Notes: generated by a model from the sequence alone, not told the origin. A stretch of DNA of 64,000 nucleotides from Hyphomicrobium_A sp036559705 (GCA_036559705.1 DATBSP010000113.1:1-64000), one strand, 5' to 3'; positions 44,494 to 54,258 are shown, counted from the first letter of the stretch. Numbers and translations are program-made.

Positions 44494-46878
44494 ATGATTA
44501 GAATAACGGCTGTACGCACGCGCGTCGGGCTTCTACCGGCGATCGCGGCGCTTTGCGTGACGGGCTCGCTCGTGGCACGCGCCGAGAACCCGCCGCCGTC
44601 CGCGCCGGCTGGCCCGGCCGCCGCTGCGGCGACACCGCCATCGCCCGCCAAGGTCGAGGATCCGAGCATCAAGGCAGGTACTGCCGCGCCAATGACCATG
44701 CCTGCCGCGACCACACCTGCCGCCACAACGCCTGCCGCTCCGGCAACAGCGACGGCGGCGCCGACCACTCCTCCTGCCGCCACCGCGCCTGCCGCTCCGG
44801 CAACAGCGACGGCGACGCCGACCACTCCTCCTGCCGCCACCGCGCCTGCCGCTCCGGCAACAGCGACGGCGACGCCAACCACTCCTCCTGCCGCTACCAC
44901 GCCTGCCGCTCCGGCAACAGCGACAGCGACGGCGGCGCCGACCACTCCGCCTGCAGTTGCACCACCGGCGGCTCCCAATGCCGCTGCGGGGACGCCACCT
45001 GCCGCTGCTACTCCCGGCCAGCCACCGAATGCGACGGCGGCGCTGCCCGACGCAACCTCTGGCACCCCGGGCGCCAGCGCCCCCGCGCAGGTCCTGCCGC
45101 CGGCCGATCCGATCGTTGCCGGCATTCGCGCGAAGCTGCCTGAGCTCGGCAAGAAGACAAATGAGGAGGAGGCCGCAGCGCTTGCCTCCTACTACAGCGA
45201 GATTACCGGCACCGCGATCTGGGCTTCCACCGGTGGCCTGACCGATAAGGGTAAGGCCGTCGTCGCCGAGATCGGCCGCGCCGAAAATTGGGGTCTGCCG
45301 GCCGCTGCCTTCCAGGTTCCGTCCGCCGCAACCGGCGCCCTGACGCCAGAGGCTGCTGCCGACACCGAGATCCAGGTAGCGCTCGCCGTCCTCAAGTACG
45401 CGCGTTTTGCACGTGGTGGCCGCATCAACCCTGCCAACATCTCGCAGCTGATGGATCAGCAGCCGACGCTGGTGCCTGCGAAGACGGTCCTGACCGACAT
45501 CGCCGCAGCCGAGAAGCCCGACGCTTACCTCACTTCGCTGCACCCCAAGCATCAGCAGTTCGAGGCGCTACGCCAGGTGCTGCTGAAGCTGCGCGGCGGC
45601 GAAGTGAAGGAAGAAGTCGTTGTCCCCGGAGACCCCGCGCTTAGCGTCCAGCTGCCTATGGGTCGCGTCATCCGTCCGGGTGGCACCGACCCGCAGGTCG
45701 CGCTGCTGCGTCAGCGACTGAAGGTCCCCGCCAGCGATCCGACGGTCGACAACGTCTACGACGACAAGCTTGCGGAGGCAGTACGCCAGTTCCAGCAGTC
45801 CAAGGGACTGCGTCCTGACGGGGTGGTCGGCAACGGGACGCGCCAGGTGTTGAACGGCGGCACGAAGCCGGCGCCGGTGGCGCAGAGGAACGACTCCAAG
45901 ATCGAGCGCATCCTCATTAACATGGAGCGCTGGCGCTGGGTCCCCGTTGATATGGGCGCGTTCCATGTGTGGGACAACGTGCCGGAGTTCCTGACGCGCA
46001 TCGTGAAGGACGGCAAGGTGATCCATACCGACGAGATCGTCGTCGGGCAGCCTTCGTGGCCGACGCCGGTGTTTTCCGCCGACATGAAGACTGTCGTGTT
46101 CCGTCCGAGTTGGGGCGTCCCCGACGGCATCAGATCGAAAGAGCTGGCGCCGCTCTTGCGCAAGAGCTCCGGCGCGGGCTTCTTCGGTATGTTCGGCGGC
46201 GGCTACTCTGCCCAAGCGGTGCTCGACGCCTACGACCTGCGCGCCTATTCCAACGGCCGTCAGGTCGATCCGAACTCGGTCGACTGGGGCAGTGTTGATA
46301 TTCGCCGGTTCAGCTTCCAGCAGCCGCCGGGACCCAAGAACGTGCTGGGCGACGTGAAGTTCATGTTCCCCAATTCGCACGATGTCTACATGCACGACAC
46401 GCCGGAGCGGAACCTGTTCGCCAAATCGTTCCGCGCCCTGAGCCACGGCTGCATGCGCGTGCACGAGCCGCGCCGTCTGGCCGAGATCCTTCTCGCCGAG
46501 GACAAGGGCTGGTCGACGGAGAAGGTTGGCGCCATGTGGAGCAGCGGCGGCGAAGTCGCGCTCGACAAGCACATTCCGGTGCACGTCACGTACTTCACAG
46601 CGCTCGTCGAGGAAAACGGCAAGCTGCAGACGTTCGGCGATTTCTACGGTCTCGATAGCCGCACTGCCGCGGCACTGACCGGCAAGTCGATCCGCTTCGA
46701 GCAGCCGGGCTATGGTCCGGACGACATCGTCGCTTCCGGCGATCCCGCGGACGGGGCATCGATGCAGCCGTATTCCCCGCAGCCTGGGTATGGGCAGCAG
46801 GCGCGCCGCAAGGGCAAGAAGCAGTACCAGGGCGCGGATAATCTTTCCGACGCGATCAATAGTCTCTTCTCTCCCTGA
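44494..46878 (+). CDS. L,D-transpeptidase (YcbB-like) with Ala/Pro/Thr repeat linker
   Basis: This 794-residue periplasmic enzyme forms 3-3 cross-links in peptidoglycan. It has an N-terminal signal segment (about 1-30), then a very Ala/Pro/Thr-rich linker to about residue 205 with 19-residue tandem repeats. A helical YcbB-type scaffold follows, then a peptidoglycan-binding domain near 425-450 (VRQFQQSKGLRPDGVVG). The YkuD domain has the catalytic motif SHGCMRVHEPRR (Cys653). The C-terminal tail is Gly/Gln/Lys-rich. It stands alone and is convergent with cca, 4 bp apart. Confidence 0.92.
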   Translation: MIRITAVRTRVGLLPAIAALCVTGSLVARAENPPPSAPAGPAAAAATPPSPAKVEDPSIKAGTAAPMTMPAATTPAATTPAAPATATAAPTTPPAATAPAAPATATATPTTPPAATAPAAPATATATPTTPPAATTPAAPATATATAAPTTPPAVAPPAAPNAAAGTPPAAATPGQPPNATAALPDATSGTPGASAPAQVLPPADPIVAGIRAKLPELGKKTNEEEAAALASYYSEITGTAIWASTGGLTDKGKAVVAEIGRAENWGLPAAAFQVPSAATGALTPEAAADTEIQVALAVLKYARFARGGRINPANISQLMDQQPTLVPAKTVLTDIAAAEKPDAYLTSLHPKHQQFEALRQVLLKLRGGEVKEEVVVPGDPALSVQLPMGRVIRPGGTDPQVALLRQRLKVPASDPTVDNVYDDKLAEAVRQFQQSKGLRPDGVVGNGTRQVLNGGTKPAPVAQRNDSKIERILINMERWRWVPVDMGAFHVWDNVPEFLTRIVKDGKVIHTDEIVVGQPSWPTPVFSADMKTVVFRPSWGVPDGIRSKELAPLLRKSSGAGFFGMFGGGYSAQAVLDAYDLRAYSNGRQVDPNSVDWGSVDIRRFSFQQPPGPKNVLGDVKFMFPNSHDVYMHDTPERNLFAKSFRALSHGCMRVHEPRRLAEILLAEDKGWSTEKVGAMWSSGGEVALDKHIPVHVTYFTALVEENGKLQTFGDFYGLDSRTAAALTGKSIRFEQPGYGPDDIVASGDPADGASMQPYSPQPGYGQQARRKGKKQYQGADNLSDAINSLFSP
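44731..44964 (+). repeat. 57-bp tandem repeat, about four copies, in the L,D-transpeptidase gene
   Basis: Units start at 44731, 44788, 44845 and 44902, each opening with CCTGCCGCTCCGGCAACAGC. The first three are 57 bp and nearly identical; the fourth has a 6-bp expansion (extra ACAGCG) and then diverges. Each unit encodes 19 residues of Pro, Ala and Thr. The in-frame unit length allows copy-number change without breaking the gene. Confidence 0.9.
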
Positions 46879-46882
46879 TGGT

Positions 46883-48157
46883 TCAGGCGTCGCGGCGGTC
46901 CTGCAGCTCGCCGCGCGCCAATGCCTCCAGCTTGGCGCGCACGCGCTCCGCATCGCTGGGGAAGCCGGCAGCGATCCACCATTCTTTGAAATCCGCAACC
47001 ACGCGCCCGACGCCCGGCCCCGGCGCGACACCGAGCGCTACGATGTCGGCGCCGAGCACGGGGAGCTGCGGAGCTGTCCAACGCTCCGGCAACGTCACGC
47101 GTGCCGCCCGGTCGATGTCTTGCGGTCTATCGTCCGAGCGAGCCCAGTCGAGCAGCGCCCCGTCAACGAACGTCTCGGCTCCGTGCCGGTAGATAGCGAC
47201 CTTGGCTGCGGCTTCCTCGGTTCTCGGATCGAAAGCGTCGTCGCGACGGCGGGCGTTCGCCAGGCGGTCGCCCTCGATGGTCGACAGCCGCAGCCGTTCA
47301 CGTAGGTCTTCGCGCGTGCCAGAGCCGAGAGCAGCAAGCCGTAACAAGGGATCCGGCGCACGGCTCAAACTTTCCTCGATCGCCGCCAGACGCGCGACGA
47401 GGTCGACATTCCCTTCAAGGCCGAGCAGCGGCTCGATGATGCCGCTGTCGCGCATCGAACGCAGCGCCGCCACCGCGCCCGGCGCCGCGAGCAGCAACAG
47501 CAGCTCGGTGCGGATGCGCTCGCCGGACAACAGCTGCAGCCCCGCCTTCTCGGCTTTGGCCGCAGCGAGGCCGTCGGCATCGGGCGCGTCGGCGTCGCCG
47601 TACTCCGCGCCAAAACGGAAAAAGCGCAGAATGCGCAGGTAGTCCTCGCGAATGCGCTGACGCGCGTCGCCGATGAAGCGCACGCGTTTGGTCTTGAGGT
47701 CGCCGTAACCGCCGAGGGGATCGTGCACCGTGCCGTCGGCATCGCAGTAGAGCGCGTTCATGGTGAAGTCGCGCCGCATGGCGTCCTCGCCCCAGTCGGC
47801 GGCGAACGTCACCTTTGCGTGGCGCCCGAACGTCTCGATGTCGCGGCGCAACGTCGTGACTTCGAACGGCATCTTGCCGGCAATGACTGTAACCGTGCCG
47901 TGCTCGATGCCGGTGGGGACTGGGTGCAGGCCTGCACCCTCGGCGAGCCGCATGACTTCTGTGGGCAGCGCCGTAGTTGCGATGTCGACGTCTTTCACCG
48001 GTACGCCCATCAGCGCATTGCGAACCGCGCCACCGACGGCGCGCGCTTCGGCACCATCGGCGGTGAGCGCGTCAAACACAGCGCGTGTTTGCGGGCGCGT
48101 CAGCCACTCCGCATTCGCTAGACTCGGCAGTCCGCCATGGTCCTTCGCGCGCGCCAT
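46883..48157 (-). CDS. cca: CCA tRNA nucleotidyltransferase
   Basis: This 424-residue enzyme adds or repairs the 3' CCA of tRNAs. The N-terminal nucleotidyltransferase head shows AVGGAVRNALMG, the metal ligands in KDVDIATT, and RRDFTMNALY. A DYLRILRFFRF segment and the helical tail follow. It is the last gene of a three-gene minus-strand cluster (nudix, DUF6111, cca), an order common in alphaproteobacteria. Confidence 0.95.
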   Translation of the reverse strand: MARAKDHGGLPSLANAEWLTRPQTRAVFDALTADGAEARAVGGAVRNALMGVPVKDVDIATTALPTEVMRLAEGAGLHPVPTGIEHGTVTVIAGKMPFEVTTLRRDIETFGRHAKVTFAADWGEDAMRRDFTMNALYCDADGTVHDPLGGYGDLKTKRVRFIGDARQRIREDYLRILRFFRFGAEYGDADAPDADGLAAAKAEKAGLQLLSGERIRTELLLLLAAPGAVAALRSMRDSGIIEPLLGLEGNVDLVARLAAIEESLSRAPDPLLRLAALGSGTREDLRERLRLSTIEGDRLANARRRDDAFDPRTEEAAAKVAIYRHGAETFVDGALLDWARSDDRPQDIDRAARVTLPERWTAPQLPVLGADIVALGVAPGPGVGRVVADFKEWWIAAGFPSDAERVRAKLEALARGELQDRRDA

Positions 48158-48172
48158 CGGTGCTTCTCGCGG

Positions 48173-48439
48173 CTAATCGATATGGCCCGGCTCGATGCGT
48201 CCGTCCTTCATCGACGGCGGGGTATACACACCGCCCGGGTCGCCTCCGGTGACCGAGCCGAATGTCGCGAGCGTGATGACCACGAGAATCGCCCCGGCCA
48301 CAAACAGCCAGATCAGTGGAGCGTCGTCGAGCACACGTGCGGCACCCGGCTTCTCCTCGCGCGTCAGGTAGACGTAGGCGATGTAGACGATCGTCGGCAG
48401 TAGGAAGAGCAGGATGTTCTCGGCTACGATGCGGATCAT
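48173..48439 (-). CDS. DUF6111 membrane protein
   Basis: This 88-residue protein has two membrane helices, about 5-26 (VAENILLFLLPTIVYIAYVYL) and 41-62 (PLIWLFVAGAILVVITLATF), and a C-terminal GGVYTPPSMKDGRI. It matches DUF6111, a family of unknown function that sits between nudix and cca genes. Its start overlaps the nudix stop by 4 bp. Confidence 0.88.
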   Translation of the reverse strand: MIRIVAENILLFLLPTIVYIAYVYLTREEKPGAARVLDDAPLIWLFVAGAILVVITLATFGSVTGGDPGGVYTPPSMKDGRIEPGHID

Positions 48440-49098
48440 GCTGAAAAGAGCCTCTTGTGCATGTTCTTCATTATACCCGCCGTCGCGCCCCAGATGTATC
48501 GCTGCTCGAAGGGCATGGCGTAAAAGCGCCGCTCCGCGCCGCGCCAGGCGCGAACCTCGGTGCGATGGTTCCCTGCGTCCATGAGAAAGGCGAGCGGCAC
48601 CTCGAAGGCGTCCGCCACCTCGCGCTTATCGAGCTGCAGCGTAAATCCCACGCGTACCAGGCTGACCACGGGGAAAATGCGAAAGCCGGTTCCGGTGCGG
48701 TAGGGGTCGAGATAGCCGAGCGGCTCGACGAAGTCTGGGTCGAGACCGATTTCCTCCTGCGCTTCGCGCAGCGCCGTCGCGATTGGGTTGCCATCCGTCG
48801 GCTCCATGCGTCCGCCCGGAAAGGCGATCTGTCCGGCGTGGTGCGGCAAACCCTCGGTGCGTTGGGTCAGCAGCACGGTCAACTCGGCCCGCGCGACGAT
48901 AGGGATCAACACTGCCGCCGGAGCAAGCGGCGCGCCCGCCACCTCCGGGATGAGTTCGGGGCTCAAGTCGAAGTCGCTCGGGGTATCGGGCGCCCCGGGG
49001 GCAGCGTCGGGAACCGTTTGGCTCAGCTCGGATTTCGCCAGATGGCGGAATCCCTGTTCGGAAAACGGCGATAGGGCTTCGGCGCGAGGGTCTTGCAT
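48436..49098 (-). CDS. CoA pyrophosphatase (NUDIX hydrolase, NudL-like)
   Basis: This 220-residue NUDIX hydrolase has a Nudix box reading GGRMEPTDGNPIATALREAQ then EEIGL, with the REXXEE core. The preceding LLTQRTEGLPHHAGQIAFPG matches the CoA pyrophosphatase (NudL) subfamily, which splits coenzyme A to phosphopantetheine. First gene of the nudix-DUF6111-cca operon. Confidence 0.9.
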   Translation of the reverse strand: MQDPRAEALSPFSEQGFRHLAKSELSQTVPDAAPGAPDTPSDFDLSPELIPEVAGAPLAPAAVLIPIVARAELTVLLTQRTEGLPHHAGQIAFPGGRMEPTDGNPIATALREAQEEIGLDPDFVEPLGYLDPYRTGTGFRIFPVVSLVRVGFTLQLDKREVADAFEVPLAFLMDAGNHRTEVRAWRGAERRFYAMPFEQRYIWGATAGIMKNMHKRLFSA

Positions 49099-49235
49099 GG
49101 CGCCACCATAACATTGGATTCTCCAGCAGGAATCGAACCTTAACGATTAAGCCGGCACGTATGGCTCGCAAAGCCCGCACAAATCACGATAACGTCCAAC
49201 TCTCACGCGAATCTTTCTGTCCGAAAGGAGCCACG

Positions 49236-50462
49236 GTGCCGATCGACCGATCCCGTCCCTTGCGCTCTCTGCTGGCGACCGCCTTGGTGCTGGCAGCGGT
49301 GAGCGCGTGGGCAGGCGGAGCGGCAGCAGCCTCCGTGCCCGAGTTCCTCGCCAGTCTATCCCCTGCGCAAGCGGAGGAATTCGCCGCTTGGCGCAACGCC
49401 AAAATGCGGTACGACCGCCAGCTCGATGCATACTGGGCGGAGGTGGAGAAAAAGCGCGCCGGTCGTCGCGCCAAGCGCGGCAAGACCAAATTCTTCGACA
49501 CCGACGACTACGTGTGGAGCTATCCGCCGACGTATCAAGGTCCGCGACTAAGCGCCGACCTCGACCGGCAATGGACCCGCTTCCTCGCCGCCCAGGAAAG
49601 ACCGGAGGAGCCCGCCCAGGAAAAGAAGGAGCTGCCGGGCCTTGCCGATTTCCTCGCCGCTGCTCGTAAACACTACGGCTTCGAGCCGATGCGTATCCCG
49701 GAGCGCGAGTTCAAGCGCCGCTACGCGGAAGAGGCGATCGCGCTGGGACTCACCAAGGAGCAGGTGGTCCGCGTCTACGCCCTCGAGACGGGCGGCGACG
49801 GCACTGCCGACATGCAGGCGGGCATTCATCCCATCACCAAGAAGGGCAAGCCGATCTCCTCGGCCCTGGGCTACGCGCAGCTGCTGCACGCCAACACCAT
49901 CGGCGAGCTGGTCAAGCACGGCGATCAGTTCGTCAAACGCTTGCAGCGCCTCAAGGCGGGCGCCGGCGATCCGGCCCGGGCCGACGAATTGCACCGCAAG
50001 ATCGCCGCCCTACAGGCGATGATCCGCAGCGCCCGCTCAGTGCCCGACGATTGGTACCGCCACGTTGCCTTCGCGCAGAACTCGAAGGGCTACGGCATTC
50101 ACGCCATCAACCTCGACGGCGACATCGGCCCTTGGCTGCAGTCGCTAAAGCTCCGCGGCCTCAAGGACACCGCCGCCCGCAAGGGCGTGACAAACCTCTC
50201 CGGCGAGGAGATCGAGATCATGAACCTGTCGGGTCCGGCGACGGGCCTTGAGATGATGCAGCCAGTTGGCCTCACGGCGCCGACGCCGAACTTCTTCGCC
50301 CGCAAGGCCTATTACGTGAACAAGATGGTCATTGGCAAAACCTCGGCCGAGCTGCTCGCCGAGTTCACCCGCCGCATGGACGCCAGCTCGCGCAAAGCGG
50401 GGGCGGTCGAGTTCGCCGCAGCGTTCGACGAGGCGCGGCAGGAGAAGCTGCCCTGGCGCTGA
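49236..50462 (+). CDS. Secreted lysozyme-like hypothetical protein
   Basis: This 408-residue protein has a signal peptide (1-33, ending WAGGAAAAS). A basic coiled region follows (KKRAGRRAKRGKTKF). The middle domain (about 170-260) has VYALETGGDGTADMQAG and SSALGYAQLL, which resembles the catalytic Glu and GxxQ segment of lytic transglycosylases; the family is not certain. The GTG at 49236 is chosen because AAAGGAG lies 5 nt upstream; an in-frame ATG at 49161 is worse. It faces away from the nudix operon. A cell-wall role is an inference. Confidence 0.7.
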   Translation: MPIDRSRPLRSLLATALVLAAVSAWAGGAAAASVPEFLASLSPAQAEEFAAWRNAKMRYDRQLDAYWAEVEKKRAGRRAKRGKTKFFDTDDYVWSYPPTYQGPRLSADLDRQWTRFLAAQERPEEPAQEKKELPGLADFLAAARKHYGFEPMRIPEREFKRRYAEEAIALGLTKEQVVRVYALETGGDGTADMQAGIHPITKKGKPISSALGYAQLLHANTIGELVKHGDQFVKRLQRLKAGAGDPARADELHRKIAALQAMIRSARSVPDDWYRHVAFAQNSKGYGIHAINLDGDIGPWLQSLKLRGLKDTAARKGVTNLSGEEIEIMNLSGPATGLEMMQPVGLTAPTPNFFARKAYYVNKMVIGKTSAELLAEFTRRMDASSRKAGAVEFAAAFDEARQEKLPWR

Positions 50463-50559
50463 GCAGCAGGGCTGGCCAAATTCCCATCGAGCGATGCAGT
50501 TTTGCACCGGACATCAACCGGCGCTTCTAGGATGCCTTTGAAATAGTGGGGACCGTGCA

Positions 50560-51255
50560 TTGACGCGTCAGTTGGCTGGCCGAGGTGGTGTCGCATCCCT
50601 CGCCGTCGCTGCATTTGCGATGGCTGTTGGGGCACCGGTTTCCGCCAGCGCACAAGAATGGTTCCGCATTCCCAGCCTCTATCCTGCCACAGAAGCGGAG
50701 CTCGGCCCGGTGAGCCGGACCGGCTTTATTCTGGCGCCCGATTTTGAGATCAACGACGAGTTGAGCCTCGGCGGCACGCGCGGCGCGCTTCTGGAGGATA
50801 CCGAAGGGTTCGCGATTGGCGCCAAGCTCGGCTACGACAAGCAAATCGGCGATGTCGTCGTCGGCGTCATGACCGACGGCTTCTACTCGTTCGCCGATGG
50901 CAACGGCCGCGGCGCCGGTGCCGGCGTATTCGAGTCCGAGCTAAACTACTACGGCACGGTGCGTGGTCGCCTCGGCTACTCGTTCGGCCGCCTCATGGCC
51001 TACGGCACGGGTGGCTATGCCTATGGCGAGCTCGAGGTCAGCAATATTGTTACGGGCGTTGCCGACAAGGAATCGCTGAGCGGTTGGGTCTACGGCGGCG
51101 GCTTGGAATACGCCTGGAACAAAGACCTCATTCTGCACGCCGGATACCGGCGCATCGATTTCGACGACCAGACCTTCTCGGTGTTGCCGGTAGGGCAGAA
51201 CACCCTGTCGCCGGAGATGGACGTCCTCGATTTTGGGCTCGTAAGGCGATACTGA
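50560..51255 (+). CDS. Outer-membrane beta-barrel protein (OmpA/Opa-like porin fold)
   Basis: This 231-residue protein has a signal peptide (about 1-32, ending SASAQ). Alternating beta-strands end in Tyr, with the typical C-terminal aromatic residue (GLVRRY). Repeats such as GTVRGRLGYSFGRLMAYGTGG and GWVYGGGLEYAWNKDLILHA are typical of 8-stranded alphaproteobacterial surface barrels. The start is TTG at 50560 with GGGGA upstream. Function unknown beyond an outer-membrane location. It is convergent with hemF. Confidence 0.85.
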   Translation: MTRQLAGRGGVASLAVAAFAMAVGAPVSASAQEWFRIPSLYPATEAELGPVSRTGFILAPDFEINDELSLGGTRGALLEDTEGFAIGAKLGYDKQIGDVVVGVMTDGFYSFADGNGRGAGAGVFESELNYYGTVRGRLGYSFGRLMAYGTGGYAYGELEVSNIVTGVADKESLSGWVYGGGLEYAWNKDLILHAGYRRIDFDDQTFSVLPVGQNTLSPEMDVLDFGLVRRY

Positions 51256-51276
51256 GCGAGCCCAGGGGCCCCGCCA

Positions 51277-52203
51277 TCACGGCCACTTCACCTCGGGCGG
51301 CATCGACGACAGGATGGCATCGACATTGCCGCCGGTCTTGAGACCGAACACCGTGCCGCGGTCGTAGAGCAGGTTGAACTCCACGTAGCGCCCACGCCGC
51401 ACCAGTTGCTCCTCGCGGTCCGCCTCTTTCCACGGCATGGCAAAGTTGCCGCGCACCAACATCGGGTAGACGCGCTGGAAGGCGCGCCCGACGTCTTGGG
51501 TAAAGGCGAATGCCGCGTCCCAGCCGCCCTCCGCCTCTGTCGGCGTCAGGTAATCGTAGAAGATGCCGCCGACGCCGCGCATCTCCTTGCGATGCGGCAG
51601 GTAAAAGTACTCTTCGCACCACTTGCGGTAACGGGGGTAGTCGGCAACGGCATGCGGCGCGCAGGCGCCGTACATCGCCGCATGAAACGCCAGGGTGTCG
51701 GCGTCGTCCTCCTTGCGCCGGCGCTCGAGTACCGGCGTCAGGTCGGCGCCACCACCGAACCACCACTTCGAGGTGACGACCATGCGCGTATTCATGTGCA
51801 CGGCCGGCACGTTGGGGTTCCGCGGATGCGCGATGAGCGAGATGCCGGAAGCCCAGAACTGCGGATGCTCCTCGGCGCCGGGAATCTGCCAGCGGAACTC
51901 CGGTGCGAACTCGCCATGCACGGTCGAGGTGTGCACGCCCACCTTCTCGAACACGCGCCCGCCCATCATGCTCATAACGCCGCCGCCACCCGGAACACCC
52001 GAATGGTCGGTTCGCTGCCACGGCGTGCGCTTGAAGCGCCCCGGCGGGCGGTCCGCCAGCGGGGCGCCTGCCGGCAGGTCGTCCTCGAGCTTCTCGAGCG
52101 CCGCGCAGATGCCGTCCCGCAGCTCTCCGAACCAGGCGCGCGCCGCTTCCTTGTGCTCGGCGAGTTCGCTCGCTTCGCGCGTCGGTTCGTGCAGTTCGGC
52201 CAT
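51277..52203 (-). CDS. hemF: Oxygen-dependent coproporphyrinogen III oxidase
   Basis: This 308-residue HemF converts coproporphyrinogen III to protoporphyrinogen IX with oxygen, in haem synthesis. Signatures are SLIAHPRNPNVPAVHMNTR, WFGGGADLTPV, the HYR-like segment FYLPHRKEMRGVGGIFYDYL, and EFNLLYDRGTVFGL. It fits the aerobic bc1 respiration encoded next door. It is divergent from the ABC exporter gene. Confidence 0.96.
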   Translation of the reverse strand: MAELHEPTREASELAEHKEAARAWFGELRDGICAALEKLEDDLPAGAPLADRPPGRFKRTPWQRTDHSGVPGGGGVMSMMGGRVFEKVGVHTSTVHGEFAPEFRWQIPGAEEHPQFWASGISLIAHPRNPNVPAVHMNTRMVVTSKWWFGGGADLTPVLERRRKEDDADTLAFHAAMYGACAPHAVADYPRYRKWCEEYFYLPHRKEMRGVGGIFYDYLTPTEAEGGWDAAFAFTQDVGRAFQRVYPMLVRGNFAMPWKEADREEQLVRRGRYVEFNLLYDRGTVFGLKTGGNVDAILSSMPPEVKWP

Positions 52204-52392
52204 GCTTGCCCGTCCTCGAACCCTTTTGTTGGCGCAATTCCCCCTATATATCCCGTTCAGCGATGTCTAGGGGCGCGTCTCCCTGAGGGGCTCCCAAGAC
52301 CAGGAAAAATATAACATTCTGTGCCCGAGTACTCACCGGAGAACTCGCGCGGCGCAACGTGTCGGCGACCCCCAAGGCGCCTGGAGCTCTTC

Positions 52393-54258
52393 ATGATCGC
52401 CCGCTTTTTCAGCTGGCTCGAAACGCGCGTCGATTCCTTCCCGCTGCAGCAGCCGGGGATGCCGCCGACCACGTTCTGGCGGTTCATTTTGCATTACACG
52501 CGCCCGTTCTGGCCGACCATCATCGCGTCGTCGGCCCTCTCAGCGGTTATCGCATTGATCGAGGTGTCGCTGTTCGGCTTCCTCGGTAATCTCGTCGATT
52601 GGCTGTCGCGGGCCGACCGCGCCACCTTCTGGTCGACACACGGGCAGTTCCTCGCCGTCATGGGCGTCATTGTGCTGCTCATTCTGCCGGTGATGAAGTT
52701 CTTCTACGAATCGATCGTGCACCAGGGCGTGCTCGGCAGCTTCGCCATGCGCACCCGCTGGCAGGCGCACCGCTACGTGTTGCGTCAGTCGATGGCCTTC
52801 TTCAACGACGACTTCGCCGGCCGCGTCGCCACCAAGGTCATGCAGACGGCGATGGCGGTGCGCGAGGTGGTCATGAAGATCACCGAGGTGCTGCTGTACG
52901 TCGGTATCTATTTCACCGGCGCCGTTATCCTGTTTGCGGCGACGGACTTGCGGCTGTCGGCGCCGCTCATCCTGTGGCTGGCCGGCTACCTCATCACCAT
53001 GCGCTACTTCATTCCGCGCCTGGGCCGCATCTCGCATGCCCAATCGGATGCTCGCTCGATCATGACGGGGCGCGTCGTCGACACCTACACCAACATTTCG
53101 ACGGTGAAGATGTTCGCGCATGCTGACCGCGAGGATTCCTACGCCTACGAGAGCATGAATGCGTTTCTCGACACCGTGCACCAACAGCTACGGCTGGTGA
53201 CGCTGCTCACCGTGGCTCTCAACACGCTCAATGCGCTGCTGTTATTTTCGGTGGCGGGTACGTCGCTTTGGCTGTGGTCGATCGATGCCGTAACGGCGGG
53301 CGCTCTCGCTTTGTCTGTCGGTCTCGTGCTGCGCCTGCAGGGCATGTCGCACTGGATCATGTGGGAGGTCGCCGGGCTGTTCGAGAACGTTGGTGTCGTG
53401 CAGGATGGCCTCGAGACGATCGCGCGCGAGCGCAGCGTCGTCGACGCGCCCGATGCCAAGCCGCTCGTCGTGCCGAAGGGCGAGATCAACTTCGAGCACA
53501 TCCGCTTCAACTATGGTCGGGATGCGAGCACGGGGCGCGGCAGCGTCATCGAGGATCTGTCCTTGCGCGTGGCGCCCGGCGAGAAGGTCGGTCTCGTCGG
53601 CCGCTCGGGCGCCGGCAAGTCGACCCTGGTCGGCCTTTTGCTGCGCTTCTACGACCTCGACGGCGGCCGCGTGCTGATCGACGGGCAGGATATCGCGCAG
53701 GTCACGCAGGACAGCCTGCGCGCCCAGATCGGCATGGTGACGCAGGATACCTCGCTGCTGCACCGCTCGGTGATGGACAACATCCTCTATGGCCGCCCCG
53801 ACGCCGGCGCTGCCGATGCCATGGCCGCCGCCAAGAAGGCGGCTGCGCATGATTTCATCAGCAACCTCGAAGACTTGAAGGGTCGCAAAGGCTACGACGC
53901 GCACGTCGGCGAGCGCGGCGTGAAGCTGTCGGGCGGTCAGCGCCAGCGCGTCGCCATCGCCCGTGTTCTGTTGAAGGACGCGCCCATCCTCGTCCTCGAC
54001 GAGGCGACCAGCGCGCTTGATAGCGAGGTCGAGGCGGCGATCCAGGAGCAGCTGGTCAACCTCATGAAAGGTAAGACAGTCATCGCCATCGCGCACCGGC
54101 TGTCGACCATCGCCGCCATGGACCGGCTGATCATCATGGACGAGGGCCGCATCGTCGAGCAGGGCACCCACGCCGAGCTCCTGCGGCGCGGCGGCCTCTA
54201 CGCTGAGCTGTGGGCGCGGCAATCGGGTGGCTTCCTAGCCCAGGATGCGGCCGAGTAA
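52393..54258 (+). CDS. ABC transporter, fused permease and ATPase (exporter type)
   Basis: This half-transporter has 621 residues. An N-terminal six-helix membrane domain (about 40-320) is followed by a nucleotide-binding domain. The latter has Walker A GRSGAGKST near residue 402, signature LSGGQRQR near 513 and Walker B ILVLDEAT near 533. It acts as a homodimer or heterodimer and exports lipids, peptides or drugs; the substrate is unknown. GGAG 8 nt before the ATG at 52393 decides the start. petA follows after 222 bp, so no operon is implied. Confidence 0.92.
   Translation: MIARFFSWLETRVDSFPLQQPGMPPTTFWRFILHYTRPFWPTIIASSALSAVIALIEVSLFGFLGNLVDWLSRADRATFWSTHGQFLAVMGVIVLLILPVMKFFYESIVHQGVLGSFAMRTRWQAHRYVLRQSMAFFNDDFAGRVATKVMQTAMAVREVVMKITEVLLYVGIYFTGAVILFAATDLRLSAPLILWLAGYLITMRYFIPRLGRISHAQSDARSIMTGRVVDTYTNISTVKMFAHADREDSYAYESMNAFLDTVHQQLRLVTLLTVALNTLNALLLFSVAGTSLWLWSIDAVTAGALALSVGLVLRLQGMSHWIMWEVAGLFENVGVVQDGLETIARERSVVDAPDAKPLVVPKGEINFEHIRFNYGRDASTGRGSVIEDLSLRVAPGEKVGLVGRSGAGKSTLVGLLLRFYDLDGGRVLIDGQDIAQVTQDSLRAQIGMVTQDTSLLHRSVMDNILYGRPDAGAADAMAAAKKAAAHDFISNLEDLKGRKGYDAHVGERGVKLSGGQRQRVAIARVLLKDAPILVLDEATSALDSEVEAAIQEQLVNLMKGKTVIAIAHRLSTIAAMDRLIIMDEGRIVEQGTHAELLRRGGLYAELWARQSGGFLAQDAAE

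Noticed and set aside
44731..44964. CRISPR-like regular repeats
   Set aside because: Units are directly adjacent, in frame and encode a protein linker; there are no spacers.
44669..45552. Long antisense frames opposite the L,D-transpeptidase repeat
   Set aside because: Arg/Gly-rich shadow frames produced by biased codons of the real gene.
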